Positions 16,237 through 25,458 of a stretch of DNA of 64,000 nucleotides are shown one piece after another. The position numbers and the translations under genes were made by a program. The stretch spans positions 1 through 64,000 of the forward strand of contig JAFURM010000028.1 of the NCBI GenBank assembly GCA_017471925.1, in the 5' to 3' direction. Under the pieces are notes generated by a model. That model saw only the letters and a program-made list of their open reading frames with translations. It was not told the DNA's origin and ran no database searches. Position 1 is the first letter of the stretch, and every line of letters starts with the position of its first letter. This DNA comes from Bacteroides sp. GTDB taxonomy: Bacteria > Bacteroidota > Bacteroidia > Bacteroidales > Bacteroidaceae.

Positions 16237-17951
16237 TAATTCGGCTTGATGTCCTCTATCTGAAGTTGCACTTCTCCCCGCTTGTGGGTATTCTCCTCAA
16301 TGGTGTAGCAGATGTCAAACGAACGTTTGGTCTTGATGAAGCGCACGTGCGAACTCTGTCCGAAGGCTATACCGTTCATGACGTTGTTTGACTTGTTGTC
16401 CACCAACTCCAGTTTGATGTGCTCCTGGTCGCGTCCGACAACCTTGCTTGTGCCATAGTCATAGACATTATGCGTACAGAATACGGGCTTCACGTTGTCC
16501 GGCCCGAAAGGATTGAACTTCTTCAGGTCGTTGAAGAACTTGGAGGTGATGTCCTTGAAGTCTATCTCGGCATTGATGTCAATGACAGCATAGGTCTGTT
16601 CCGGGCGGATGTTCTGGGCCACGAACTCTTCGAAGCGTTCGGTGAAGGCCTGCACGTTCTCCGCTTTCATGGAGAGACCGGCCGCATAGGTGTGTCCGCC
16701 GAAGTTTTCCAGCAGGTCGCGGCAGTGCTCAATGGCCTTGTAGACATCAAATCCTGATACCGAGCGTGCCGAGCCGGTGGCCAGGTCGTCGGTGCGTGTC
16801 AGCACTACAGCGGGGCGGTAGTAGATTTCCGTCAGGCGTGAGGCTACGATGCCGATGACCCCTTTGTGCCAGTCTTCGTTGAACAACACGATGGAGCGGC
16901 GGTCCGAGAGCCCTTCCAGTCCGGCCACGATTTTGTTGGCCTCTTCGGTCATACTCTTGTCCAGATCCTTGCGGGTCTCGTTGTATTGGTTGATTTGTCC
17001 CGCTTTCTCCAAGGCATTGGAGAAGTCCTTCTCGGTCAGCAGGTCTACAGCCTCTTTCCCGTTCTGGATGCGGCCCGAGGCGTTGATGCGTGGGCCGATT
17101 TTGAAGACAATGTCACTGACTGTAATCTCACGCTCCGTCAGTCCGCACACGTCGATGATGGCTTTTAGTCCCACACTGGGATTGCTGTTCAGCTGCTTCA
17201 GGCCGTGATAGGCCAGGATGCGGTTCTCGCCCATGATGGGCACGATGTCTGAAGCAATGCTGACAGCCACCAGGTCCAACAAGGGTATGAGGTGATGGAA
17301 CTCGATGCCGTTGCTGATGGCAAATGCCTGCATGAACTTGAAGCCCACTCCGCAACCGGACAGGTGCTCGTAGGGGTAGGTGTTGTCCTCCCGCTTGGCA
17401 TTCAGAATGGCTACGGCCGGTGGCAGCACGTCGTCAGGCACATGATGGTCACAGATAATGAAGTCTATGCCCTGTTCCTTGGCATAGGCAATCTCTTCCA
17501 CGGCCTTGATGCCGCAGTCCAATACGATGACCAGACCTACACCCGTTTCTGAAGCGTAGTCCACTCCTTTCTTGGACACCCCGTACCCCTCATTGTAACG
17601 GTCGGGGATGTAATAGTCGATGTTGGAATAGAACTGTTGGATGAACTTGTAGACCAGGGCCACGGCTGTGGTGCCGTCTACGTCATAGTCTCCATAAATC
17701 AGAATCCGTTCCTTTTTCCCCATAGCCTTGTTCAGGCGTTCCACGGCCACGTCCATGTCCTTCATCAGGAACGGATCGTATAGGTCGGGCAATTGCGGGC
17801 GAAAGAATTTCTTGGCGGCCGCAACCGTCTTGATTCCTCGCTCCATCAGCAGACGTCCCAAGATGGGGCTAATCCCTAAATCCTGGGCCAACTGTTGGCT
17901 TGCTTCTGCCTGTTCGGGTGAGATGGGTAAATAATTCCATTTGTGAGTCAT
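16236..17951 (-). CDS. recJ: Single-stranded-DNA-specific exonuclease RecJ
   Basis: 571 residues, a DHH-family phosphoesterase. The metal-binding motifs are YGDYDVDGTTA (motif I), LDCGIKAVEE (II) and ICDHHVPDD (DHH, III). A DHHA1-like segment with GGHTYAAGLSMK (near 415) and a C-terminal OB-like region follow. It degrades ssDNA 5' to 3' in recombination and mismatch repair, and works with RecQ, whose start codon overlaps the recJ stop. It is the first gene of a probable recJ-recQ-lplA operon. Confidence 0.93.
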   Translation of the reverse strand: MTHKWNYLPISPEQAEASQQLAQDLGISPILGRLLMERGIKTVAAAKKFFRPQLPDLYDPFLMKDMDVAVERLNKAMGKKERILIYGDYDVDGTTAVALVYKFIQQFYSNIDYYIPDRYNEGYGVSKKGVDYASETGVGLVIVLDCGIKAVEEIAYAKEQGIDFIICDHHVPDDVLPPAVAILNAKREDNTYPYEHLSGCGVGFKFMQAFAISNGIEFHHLIPLLDLVAVSIASDIVPIMGENRILAYHGLKQLNSNPSVGLKAIIDVCGLTEREITVSDIVFKIGPRINASGRIQNGKEAVDLLTEKDFSNALEKAGQINQYNETRKDLDKSMTEEANKIVAGLEGLSDRRSIVLFNEDWHKGVIGIVASRLTEIYYRPAVVLTRTDDLATGSARSVSGFDVYKAIEHCRDLLENFGGHTYAAGLSMKAENVQAFTERFEEFVAQNIRPEQTYAVIDINAEIDFKDITSKFFNDLKKFNPFGPDNVKPVFCTHNVYDYGTSKVVGRDQEHIKLELVDNKSNNVMNGIAFGQSSHVRFIKTKRSFDICYTIEENTHKRGEVQLQIEDIKPN

Positions 17952-18213
17952 TTTATATATTATTTTTTTCTTTTTCTATCGCAGTGTGTGGAGGTAGTCC
18001 GGGCTGTCTGCAATCGGAAAATGCCCGTTTCCCTCCAACAAGCTGTAAAGGTAGGAAAAACTCCTGAATTGGGAAGAGTATTCTATGGAAAATCTTCTTA
18101 ACGCTCTGCTTTTTTGCTTATTTCTCTCTCGCATGGGGCTGAATGGCGGCGTATGGTGTACGTTTTTCCCTATATCTGTACGTTTCTCTATATATTCTTT
18201 TCTTGTAGAAGCC

Positions 18214-18221
18214 TATATTTG
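18214..18221 (+). promoter_or_regulatory. Putative -7 box TATATTTG
   Basis: Matches TAnnTTTG, 29 bp before the chosen start of the DUF362 gene, and lies inside the longer open frame that begins at 18085. Confidence 0.5.
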
Positions 18222-18249
18222 CGGCAGAAAAAACAATCCATTAATAACC

Positions 18250-19506
18250 ATGAAGAATCATCAGCTGTTTGTATTGTTGGCAGCATGCTGCCTGGGCTGT
18301 GCCTTACAGGCCCAACCTAAATTGTTCGTAGGCCCTAACCAACCTTTGGGTGAGGGCAAAGGTGTTCATCCCGGACGTGTAGTGTGGGTGCATCATCCCG
18401 GGGTAGCCTCCTGGGACGGTGAGACCGGATTATGGGTGGAAGAGCGTTGGAACGACCAGCTGCGGGCCGATGCCATGATGCATGAGGCCGTGACCCGCCT
18501 GGCCGGAAAGAAGAATCCCAAGAGGGCATGGAAGGCCTTGTTCGTACACTTCAATGAGAGCCGTTATGGCGAGAAGAGGGGGTACAGGCCCGGTGAAAAG
18601 ATTGCCATCAAACTGAACATGAACAATGCCATTACCCATCGCGACACCATAGATTTGAACTCTTCGCCTTATGTCACACTGGCCTTGTTGCGCAGTCTGG
18701 TCTATGATGCGGGTGTGCGTCAGCAGGACATCATTGTCTGTGAACCCAGCCGTGCCATTACCGACAGCATTTATAACCGCTGCCACCGCGAGTTTCCCGA
18801 GGTCATCTTCATAGACCATATCGGCGGGCGTGGACGCCTGAAGTGTGAATACTATCCCGAGCAAATCAACTATTCGGCCGACAATGGCAAGATGGCGCGT
18901 GGACTGGCCAAGTGTATCGTGGATGCCCGCTATCTGATTAACTCGGCCCTGCTGAAGACCCATAAAGGTCCCGGCGTGACACTGACGGCCAAGAACTGGT
19001 ATGGAGCTACAGACATTGCCCTGCAGTGGCGCAAGAATGCCCACAACAACTTCAGTCCCGACAAACGGCACGGCAAGCCGGGCTACAAGACCTTTGTGGA
19101 TTTCATCGGTCATAAGGACTTGGGACAGAAGACACTGCTTTTCTTGATAGATGGCACCTATGGCAGTCGTGACGTGAACGGCAAGCCCAGTCCCAAGTGG
19201 CAGAAGCCTCCTTTCAACAATGACTGGTGCTGCAGCCTCATTGTGTCGCAAGACGGAGTGGCCTGTGATGCCGTGGCTTTGGACATGCTGGTAGGCGAAT
19301 GGCCAGAGTTTGGCAGCTTCAACTACTGTGACGAATACCTGCGCGAAGCGGCCACGCTGCCTCATCCCATAAGCGGAACCACCTATGACCCCGAGCAGGA
19401 CGGCACTCCGCTCACTGCCCCCTTGGGCCTGATGGAGCATTGGAACAATGCCCGGGAACGCCGTTATATCAAACTTGACCTGATTTATAGCAAACTCTCA
19501 GACTGA
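18250..19506 (+). CDS. Exported DUF362-family protein
   Basis: About 418 residues from the ATG at 18250, which gives the signal peptide MKNHQLFVLLAACCLGCALQ-AQPK. The upstream ATG at 18085 would place the signal peptide in the middle and precedes the -7 box. The core (KIAIKLNMNN, then VTLALLRSLVYDAGVRQQDI, then LLKTHKGPGVTLTAKNWYG) fits DUF362, a family of unknown biochemical role. The ferredoxin-like cysteine clusters found in some members are absent. A GH2 enzyme follows about 130 bp downstream on the same strand, so a role with carbohydrates is possible but unproven. Confidence 0.75.
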   Translation: MKNHQLFVLLAACCLGCALQAQPKLFVGPNQPLGEGKGVHPGRVVWVHHPGVASWDGETGLWVEERWNDQLRADAMMHEAVTRLAGKKNPKRAWKALFVHFNESRYGEKRGYRPGEKIAIKLNMNNAITHRDTIDLNSSPYVTLALLRSLVYDAGVRQQDIIVCEPSRAITDSIYNRCHREFPEVIFIDHIGGRGRLKCEYYPEQINYSADNGKMARGLAKCIVDARYLINSALLKTHKGPGVTLTAKNWYGATDIALQWRKNAHNNFSPDKRHGKPGYKTFVDFIGHKDLGQKTLLFLIDGTYGSRDVNGKPSPKWQKPPFNNDWCCSLIVSQDGVACDAVALDMLVGEWPEFGSFNYCDEYLREAATLPHPISGTTYDPEQDGTPLTAPLGLMEHWNNARERRYIKLDLIYSKLSD

Positions 19507-19637
19507 TTGTATAGCTGAATCCATTTTTGCACCCACCCTTCCTGAATGCTTCCGAACAGGCACAATAGGGAGCGCGTTGGCATTAGGTGTGGAGTGGAAA
19601 AGTGAGTCGATGAAACTTAATGCTGATAATTATTGAA

Positions 19638-22526
19638 ATGATGATACGCAAATTGATGATGATGTTATGCCTGTTGCCGCTGTGGACGGTGCAGGCGCAG
19701 GAAACCGAGTATCTCTACCTCTCCGGTACGGGAATGAATGACACTCGCACGTGGGACTTCCGCTGCAGCGATGGCATGAGGGCCGGACGGTGGGGAAAGA
19801 TTGAAGTGCCTTCATGCTGGGAACTGCAGGGGTATGGTGCATATACCTATGGCCGCTACTATCTGGACAAGACGGCACGTCCGGCCGATGAGGTGGGAGA
19901 GTATCGCACCTCCTTCCGCCTGCCGCGAGGGTGGGAGAAGAAGCGTGTCAGTATAGTCTTTGAGGGCAGCATGACCGATACAGAGGTGAAAATCAACGGA
20001 CAGTCGGCCGGTGATGTGCACCAAGGCGGCTTCTGCCGTTTCGAGTATGACATCACGGCACTGCTGAAACCCGGTCGCAACAAACTCGAAGTCCGGGTCA
20101 GCAAGGAGTCGGCCAACGCTTCGGTCAACGAAGCGGAACGTAAGGCCGACTGGTGGCTCTTTGGCGGCATCTATCGTCCGGTCTACCTGAAGGCACTGCC
20201 CCAGGCACACATCAGTCAGGTGGCGACAGATCCCCGTATGGACGGAACGTTAAGTGCCCGCCTGCAATTGGCGGGAGTGGAGCAGGGCAGTCGTCTGCAG
20301 CTGGAAGTGGCTGAGGCACCGTCGCTGATGAATGGCGGCACACCTACAACTCCGCCCCAACGGCAGGAGGTGGCCTTGCAGCATGGCGAGACACAGACCA
20401 TAGAAACTACCTGGAAGGATATCAAGCCGTGGGACCCCGAACATCCCCATCTCTATAACCTGACGCTCACGCTGCTCTCACCCGAAGGCCGGGTGCTGCA
20501 CAGGTTGACCGAGCGCATCGGCTTCCGCACCGTGGAGTTCCGTCGTCATGACGGCATCTATCTGAATGACGTGCGCCTCGTGGCCAAGGGTACCAACCGT
20601 CACTCTTTCCATCCCGAGAGCGGACGCACCACCTCCAAAGCCTTGAGCGTGGAAGATGCGTTGCTCATCAAGGAGATGAACATGAATGCCGTGCGCTCCC
20701 ATTATCCACCAGATACGCATTTCCTTGATGTATGCGATTCGCTGGGACTGCTCTATATTGACGAACTGGCTGGATGGCAGACACGCTATGACGACACTAC
20801 GGCCGTGTGCCAATTAAAGGAGATGATTGCGCGTGATGCCAACCATCCTTGCATCTACCTGTGGAGCAACGGCAATGAGGGCGGATGGAACACTTCGGTA
20901 GACCATCTCTTTGCCGAGTGGGATATTCAGAAACGCCATGTCATCCATCCGTGGGCCGACTTTGATGGTCTGGACACCAATCACTATCCGGCCTATCAGA
21001 CGGGGCCCTACCGCTTCACTAACGGTGACAATGTGTTCATGCCTACCGAGTTTCTGCACGGCCTTTATGACCGCGGGCATGGAGCCGGTCTGGATGATTT
21101 CTGGGAGAGCTATACCCGAAGTCCGCTCTTTGCCGGCGGTTATCTGTGGGCCTATGTGGACGAAGCTGTGCGCCGTACCGATAAGGGTGGCATACTGGAT
21201 AGTGACGGCCGGAATGGGCCTGACGGCATCGTAGGAGCCTATCGGGAGAAGGAGGGAAGTTTCTTTACCGTTCGTGAAGTATGGTCGCCCATCCGCATGG
21301 AGCGTCTGCACGTCACTCCGTCGTTCAGCGGCAAGGTGATGGTGGAGAATGCCTTCCTCTATACCAACCTGAAGGATTGTCGCATGACCTATGCCACGTT
21401 CCGCACCCCTTCTCCATTAAGTGGAAAAACTCCGTTGAAAGACGAACCGGTCCATCAGGGCGAAGTCTCCTTGCCGGCCATCAACCCAGGTGAGCGGGCG
21501 CAAGCCACCTTCCGGTTGCCCGATGACTTCTTCGAGTGTGACCTCTTGCAACTCACGGCCGTAGACCACTTGGGGCGCGAAGTATGCACTTGGAGTGCTC
21601 CCATCAAGCGTAGTGCGGCTTATATAGACGAACAGTTGGCCATTTCAATTGCCGCAGAGGGAGAAGGTTCCGCTTCGGCAGGCCAAGCCTCGTTGGAGCA
21701 GGCCACAGGCAGTGTCCGTCTGTCGGCCGCCGGTGTAGAGGCTACTTTTGATACCCATACCGGTTTGTTGCGGAAGGTGACGGCTGCCGGACGTGAAGTG
21801 GCGTTCAACAACGGACCTCGTCCGGTAGGCATGAAGGCCGAGTTCCAGGAGTGTTACACCTGCAAGGAGGGTGACGACGTGCTGTTTGTCGCTAAATATA
21901 AAGGAGGTGTGGACAGTATCGCCTGGCGCATGTCGCCCGACGGTCTGTTGCGTATGCAGGCGGTGTTGTTGAACAGTCCCAACGGCAAGCGTTTCCGGGG
22001 CTCTTTCGTGGACGAGGGTGGTGCCAAGAACCTGGGCCTGACCTTTTCCTATCCCGAAGAGCAGGTCAGCGGGCTGACATGGTTGGGTCGAGGTCCTTAT
22101 CGCGTATGGAAGAATAGGGTGAAGGGCACGCAGTTCGGCATTCACTGCAAGTCATACAACAACACCATTACCGGTGAGTATGGCGAAAGTTCGGACCCTA
22201 TCGTCTATCCGGAGTTCAAGGGTTATCACGCCGATGTACGATGGGCCGGAATAGAGTCTGACGGGATGCCTTTCCGCTTCTATACCGCTACGGAAGGACT
22301 CTATCTGCACCTTTTCACTCCACGCGAACCGCTCCACATCGGGGCCAAGGACAACACCATGGAGGCCTGGCCCGATGGCGACATCTCCTTCCTGTTGGAG
22401 ATTCCCGCCATGCGCTCTTACAAGACACTGCCCCAGATGGGGCCTCGCAGCCAACCCTCCAACGTACGCATCAAGGTGGGAGACGAAGGTTTCCTGATAG
22501 ATGTGCTGTTTGAATTTAATGTATGA
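19638..22526 (+). CDS. GH2-family exo-glycosidase (beta-galactosidase-like)
   Basis: About 963 residues with a signal peptide (MMIRKLMMMLCLLPLWTVQA-QET); the start is 19638 or 19641. The jelly-roll sugar-binding domain (PSCWELQGYGAYTYGRYYLD) and an immunoglobulin-like domain precede the barrel. The acid/base is Glu414 in WSNGNEGGW and the nucleophile Glu471 in PTEFLHG. The C-terminal beta domain resembles beta-galactosidase small-chain domains. The exact sugar specificity is uncertain because GH2 also covers glucuronidases and mannosidases. The 3' end overlaps the convergent thioesterase gene by 11 bp. Confidence 0.85.
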   Translation: MMIRKLMMMLCLLPLWTVQAQETEYLYLSGTGMNDTRTWDFRCSDGMRAGRWGKIEVPSCWELQGYGAYTYGRYYLDKTARPADEVGEYRTSFRLPRGWEKKRVSIVFEGSMTDTEVKINGQSAGDVHQGGFCRFEYDITALLKPGRNKLEVRVSKESANASVNEAERKADWWLFGGIYRPVYLKALPQAHISQVATDPRMDGTLSARLQLAGVEQGSRLQLEVAEAPSLMNGGTPTTPPQRQEVALQHGETQTIETTWKDIKPWDPEHPHLYNLTLTLLSPEGRVLHRLTERIGFRTVEFRRHDGIYLNDVRLVAKGTNRHSFHPESGRTTSKALSVEDALLIKEMNMNAVRSHYPPDTHFLDVCDSLGLLYIDELAGWQTRYDDTTAVCQLKEMIARDANHPCIYLWSNGNEGGWNTSVDHLFAEWDIQKRHVIHPWADFDGLDTNHYPAYQTGPYRFTNGDNVFMPTEFLHGLYDRGHGAGLDDFWESYTRSPLFAGGYLWAYVDEAVRRTDKGGILDSDGRNGPDGIVGAYREKEGSFFTVREVWSPIRMERLHVTPSFSGKVMVENAFLYTNLKDCRMTYATFRTPSPLSGKTPLKDEPVHQGEVSLPAINPGERAQATFRLPDDFFECDLLQLTAVDHLGREVCTWSAPIKRSAAYIDEQLAISIAAEGEGSASAGQASLEQATGSVRLSAAGVEATFDTHTGLLRKVTAAGREVAFNNGPRPVGMKAEFQECYTCKEGDDVLFVAKYKGGVDSIAWRMSPDGLLRMQAVLLNSPNGKRFRGSFVDEGGAKNLGLTFSYPEEQVSGLTWLGRGPYRVWKNRVKGTQFGIHCKSYNNTITGEYGESSDPIVYPEFKGYHADVRWAGIESDGMPFRFYTATEGLYLHLFTPREPLHIGAKDNTMEAWPDGDISFLLEIPAMRSYKTLPQMGPRSQPSNVRIKVGDEGFLIDVLFEFNV

Positions 22527-22974
22527 GTTCCTGCTTCCTCCGCACGTCGCGCCGTTCGTAGCTGCAGATGGCCTCTATCCACTCCTCTTCCAACGGTTTG
22601 GACTCATGCTTCTGCAGGTCGAAGGCCACCATGACGGAGTTGCACGTGCATTTCACCTCCTGCGTGTGGGTGTCAATGACCCGCTGTCTCAGGTGGAAAC
22701 TCTTGGTGCCCACTTCGGTAATGGCGGTCTGCACGGCAATGTGGTCACTGCCGTATATCTGTGAATAGAAGTCGCAGTCGATGTGCACCACCACGATGGC
22801 ATCCCTCTCCCAGTCCACGTGCGGGCATACGGAGGCAAAGTATTCGGTTTTGCCCAGGTCGTAGTAGGAGAAATAGACGCTGTTGTTCACATGCCCGAAT
22901 TTATCCACATCGTTGAAGCGGAGTTGGATGGGCAAAGTGTGATGAAATTGAATCTCTTCCATTGTTTTATCCAT
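22516..22974 (-). CDS. Hotdog-fold acyl-CoA thioesterase
   Basis: About 152 residues starting MDKTMEEIQFHH. The motif RFNDVDKFGHVNNSVYFSYY is the 4-hydroxybenzoyl-CoA thioesterase-type active site (D..GHVNN). The frame stays open to 22998, but the minus-strand -7 box at 23003-22996 overlaps that ATG, so 22974 (or 22962) is the likely start. It probably hydrolyses a small acyl-CoA; the substrate is unknown. It diverges from the tsaC-like gene and converges on the GH2 gene. Confidence 0.82.
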   Translation of the reverse strand: MDKTMEEIQFHHTLPIQLRFNDVDKFGHVNNSVYFSYYDLGKTEYFASVCPHVDWERDAIVVVHIDCDFYSQIYGSDHIAVQTAITEVGTKSFHLRQRVIDTHTQEVKCTCNSVMVAFDLQKHESKPLEEEWIEAICSYERRDVRRKQELIH

Positions 22975-22995
22975 AATTATACGCGAATAATGGCG

Positions 22996-23012
22996 CAAAA
23001 GTACTACTTTTG
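22996..23012. promoter_or_regulatory. Overlapping divergent -7 boxes in a palindrome
   Basis: CAAAAGTACTACTTTTG contains TACTTTTG on the plus strand (23005-23012, towards tsaC-like) and TACTTTTG on the minus strand (23003-22996, towards the thioesterase), back to back. Both match TAnnTTTG. Neither has a clear -33 box. Confidence 0.55.
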
Positions 23013-23043
23013 CCCATTATTTGTTGTCTTAATGGTTTAAGAA

Positions 23044-23607
23044 ATGAATGAAGAGATTAAAAAAGTTTGCCAGGTGCTTCGTGAAGGCGGCGTGATTCTC
23101 TATCCTACAGATACCGTCTGGGGCATCGGGTGCGACGCGACGAATGAGGAAGCGGTGCGCAAGGTCTATGAGATAAAACGACGCATGGACAGCAAGGCCA
23201 TGCTGGTTTTGGTGGACTCGGCCGTGAAGGTGGACTTCTACGTGCAGGAGGTGCCCGAGGTGGCATGGGACCTGATTGAACTCACCGATAAGCCCTTGAC
23301 TATCATCTATTCGGGAGCACGCAACCTGGCTCCCAACCTTCTGGCCGAGGATGGCAGTGTAGGCATCCGTGTCACGGGGGAGGAGTTCTCCAAGCGCCTC
23401 TGCTTCCAGTTCCGCAAGGCGATTGTATCCACGTCGGCCAACATCAGCGGACAGTCCTCGCCGGCCTGTTACGGTGAAATCAGTGAAGAGATAAAGGCTG
23501 CGGTAGACTACATCGTGGACTATCGCCGCCAGGAACAGACTCCCGCCCGCCCCTCCGGCATCATCAAGCTGGGCAAGGGTGGCGAGATACAGATAATCCG
23601 TAAGTAG
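23044..23607 (+). CDS. tsaC: L-threonylcarbamoyladenylate synthase, YrdC/Sua5 family
   Basis: 187 residues, a single YrdC domain. GVILYPTDTVWGIGCDATNE is the nucleotide/threonine site; VRKVYEIKRRMDSKAMLVLV and the STSANISGQ segment are also conserved. It makes threonylcarbamoyl-AMP for the t6A37 modification of ANN-decoding tRNAs. There is no C-terminal Sua5 extension. It heads a tight plus-strand series: the ClC channel starts 8 bp later. Confidence 0.9.
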   Translation: MNEEIKKVCQVLREGGVILYPTDTVWGIGCDATNEEAVRKVYEIKRRMDSKAMLVLVDSAVKVDFYVQEVPEVAWDLIELTDKPLTIIYSGARNLAPNLLAEDGSVGIRVTGEEFSKRLCFQFRKAIVSTSANISGQSSPACYGEISEEIKAAVDYIVDYRRQEQTPARPSGIIKLGKGGEIQIIRK

Positions 23608-23615
23608 GCAGCGCG

Positions 23616-25406
23616 ATGACAGGTAACAAGAAAAATCCTTTGCAACACTTTCTGGTCTGGCGCGAGGGACACATCACGGAGAAGAACTTCATCCTGATGC
23701 TCAGCTTTTTGGTGGGCATCTTCACGGCCTTGGCTGCCCTCATCCTGAAGTGGCTCATCCATTGCATTCAGGACTTCCTGACGGAGAACTTCAGCACCAC
23801 GGAGGCCAACTGGCTCTATCTGGTCTATCCGGTGGTGGGTATCTTCCTGGCCGGTCTCTTTGTGCGCCACGTGGTGAAGGACGACATCAGCCACGGAGTG
23901 ACCAAGATTCTGCACGCCATCTCGCGTCGACAGGGGCGTATCAAGCGACATAACATCTGGTCGAGCATCGTGGCCAGTTCCATCACCATCGGCTTCGGTG
24001 GTTCGGTGGGTGCCGAGGCCCCCATTGTGCTTACCGGCTCGGCCATAGGCTCCCAACTGGGCGGCCTGTTCAAGATGGAGCACCATCGGCTGATGTTGCT
24101 GGTGGGGTGTGGTGCGGCCGGAGCCATTGCCGGCATCTTCAAGGCACCGATAGCCGGACTGGTCTTTACCATTGAGGTGCTGATGATAGACCTCACCATG
24201 AGCTCGCTGTTGCCGTTGCTCATCTCCTCCGTGACGGCCGGCACACTGGCCTACATCGTGACGGGCACCGATGCCATGTTCAAGTTCCACATGGACGAGG
24301 TCTTCCTGTTAGAACGCATTCCCTACGTCATCCTGCTGGGTGTCTTCTGCGGTTTGGTGTCGCTCTATTTCACGCGCACCATGAATCGGTTGGAGGGCGT
24401 TTTCGGCCGTCTGATGCGGCCTTATCAGAAACTGATACTGGGTGGAGTCATGCTCAGTGTGCTCATCTTCTTCTTCCCGCCGCTCTATGGTGAAGGTTAC
24501 GACACCATCGGCCTGTTGCTGAACGGCACGAGCAATGCCGAGTGGGACACGGTGATGAACAACTCCTTCTTCTACGGCCACGGCAATCTGCTGCTGGTCT
24601 ACCTGCTGCTGATCATTGTCTTCAAGGTGTTTGCCACGACAGCCACCAACGGTGGAGGCGGCTGTGGCGGAACCTTTGCACCTTCGCTCTACTTGGGTTG
24701 CATTGCCGGTTTCGTCTTCTCCCACTTCAGCAACGAGTTCGATGCTACCACTTATCTTCCCGAAAAGAACTTTGCCCTGATGGGCATGGCCGGCGTGATG
24801 AGCGGCGTGATGCATGCCCCGCTGACGGGAGTCTTCCTGATTGCCGAACTGACGGGCGGCTATGACCTCTTCCTGCCGTTGCTCATTGTCTCGGTCAGCT
24901 CCTACCTCACCATCATGGTTTTCGAACCCCACAGCATCTACTCCATGCGCCTGGCCAAGAAGGGACAGCTGCTGACGCATCACAAGGACCGTGCCGTGCT
25001 GACGCTGATGAAGATGGAGAACGTGGTGGAGACCGACTTTGTCTCCGTACAGCCCGAGATGGACCTGGGCGATGTGGTGAAGGTGATTTCCGCTTCGCGA
25101 CGCAACATCTTCCCGGTGGTGGGCGAGGACAAGAAGCTGATAGGCATCGTGTTGCTGGACGACATCCGCAACATCATGTTCCGTCAGGAGCTGTATCACC
25201 GCTTCAAGGTGAGCCGTTTCATGACCTCTGCACCGGCCCGTCTCTGCGATACTGACAGCATGGAACTGGTGATGCGTAAGTTCGATGATACCCAGGCCTG
25301 GAACCTCCCCGTTGTGGATGCCGAGGGACACTATCTGGGCTTCGTCTCCAAGTCCAAGATATTCAACTCTTACCGTGAGGTACTGGTGCACTTCTCGGAG
25401 GAATAG
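23616..25406 (+). CDS. ClC-type chloride channel/antiporter with CBS pair
   Basis: 596 residues. About ten hydrophobic segments between 25 and 435 form the ClC pore. GSVGAEAPIVLTGSAIG corresponds to the GxxGxExP filter motif with the gating glutamate kept; GGGGCGGTFAPSLYLG is the GxFxP filter. Two CBS domains (about 455-590) form a cytoplasmic nucleotide-sensing module. It transports chloride, possibly in exchange for protons. It lies in a row with tsaC, fmt, rpe and comEC. Confidence 0.9.
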   Translation: MTGNKKNPLQHFLVWREGHITEKNFILMLSFLVGIFTALAALILKWLIHCIQDFLTENFSTTEANWLYLVYPVVGIFLAGLFVRHVVKDDISHGVTKILHAISRRQGRIKRHNIWSSIVASSITIGFGGSVGAEAPIVLTGSAIGSQLGGLFKMEHHRLMLLVGCGAAGAIAGIFKAPIAGLVFTIEVLMIDLTMSSLLPLLISSVTAGTLAYIVTGTDAMFKFHMDEVFLLERIPYVILLGVFCGLVSLYFTRTMNRLEGVFGRLMRPYQKLILGGVMLSVLIFFFPPLYGEGYDTIGLLLNGTSNAEWDTVMNNSFFYGHGNLLLVYLLLIIVFKVFATTATNGGGGCGGTFAPSLYLGCIAGFVFSHFSNEFDATTYLPEKNFALMGMAGVMSGVMHAPLTGVFLIAELTGGYDLFLPLLIVSVSSYLTIMVFEPHSIYSMRLAKKGQLLTHHKDRAVLTLMKMENVVETDFVSVQPEMDLGDVVKVISASRRNIFPVVGEDKKLIGIVLLDDIRNIMFRQELYHRFKVSRFMTSAPARLCDTDSMELVMRKFDDTQAWNLPVVDAEGHYLGFVSKSKIFNSYREVLVHFSEE

Positions 25407-25446
25407 TTGATAATTGATAGTTGACAGTTGATAATTGATAGTTAAA
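25406..25446. repeat. TTGATAATTGATAGTTGACAG short tandem repeat
   Basis: AT-rich units TTGATAATTGATAG / TTGACAG / TTGATAATTGATAG between the ClC and fmt genes. Similar TTGA(T/C)A repeats are common between Bacteroidales genes. No gene here. Confidence 0.6.
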
Positions 25447-25458
25447 AGTTTGGTAAGG

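Noticed and set aside
14620-16239. 539-codon open frame antisense to recQ
   Set aside because: It is the mirror of a well-conserved helicase gene. Its sequence shows no family motif, no promoter, and the composition expected of an antisense frame.
25406-25446. Coding extension of fmt or a small antisense protein through the TTGATAATTGATAG repeat
   Set aside because: The sequence is a short AT-rich intergenic repeat. The fmt family start at 25459 gives the expected N-terminus.
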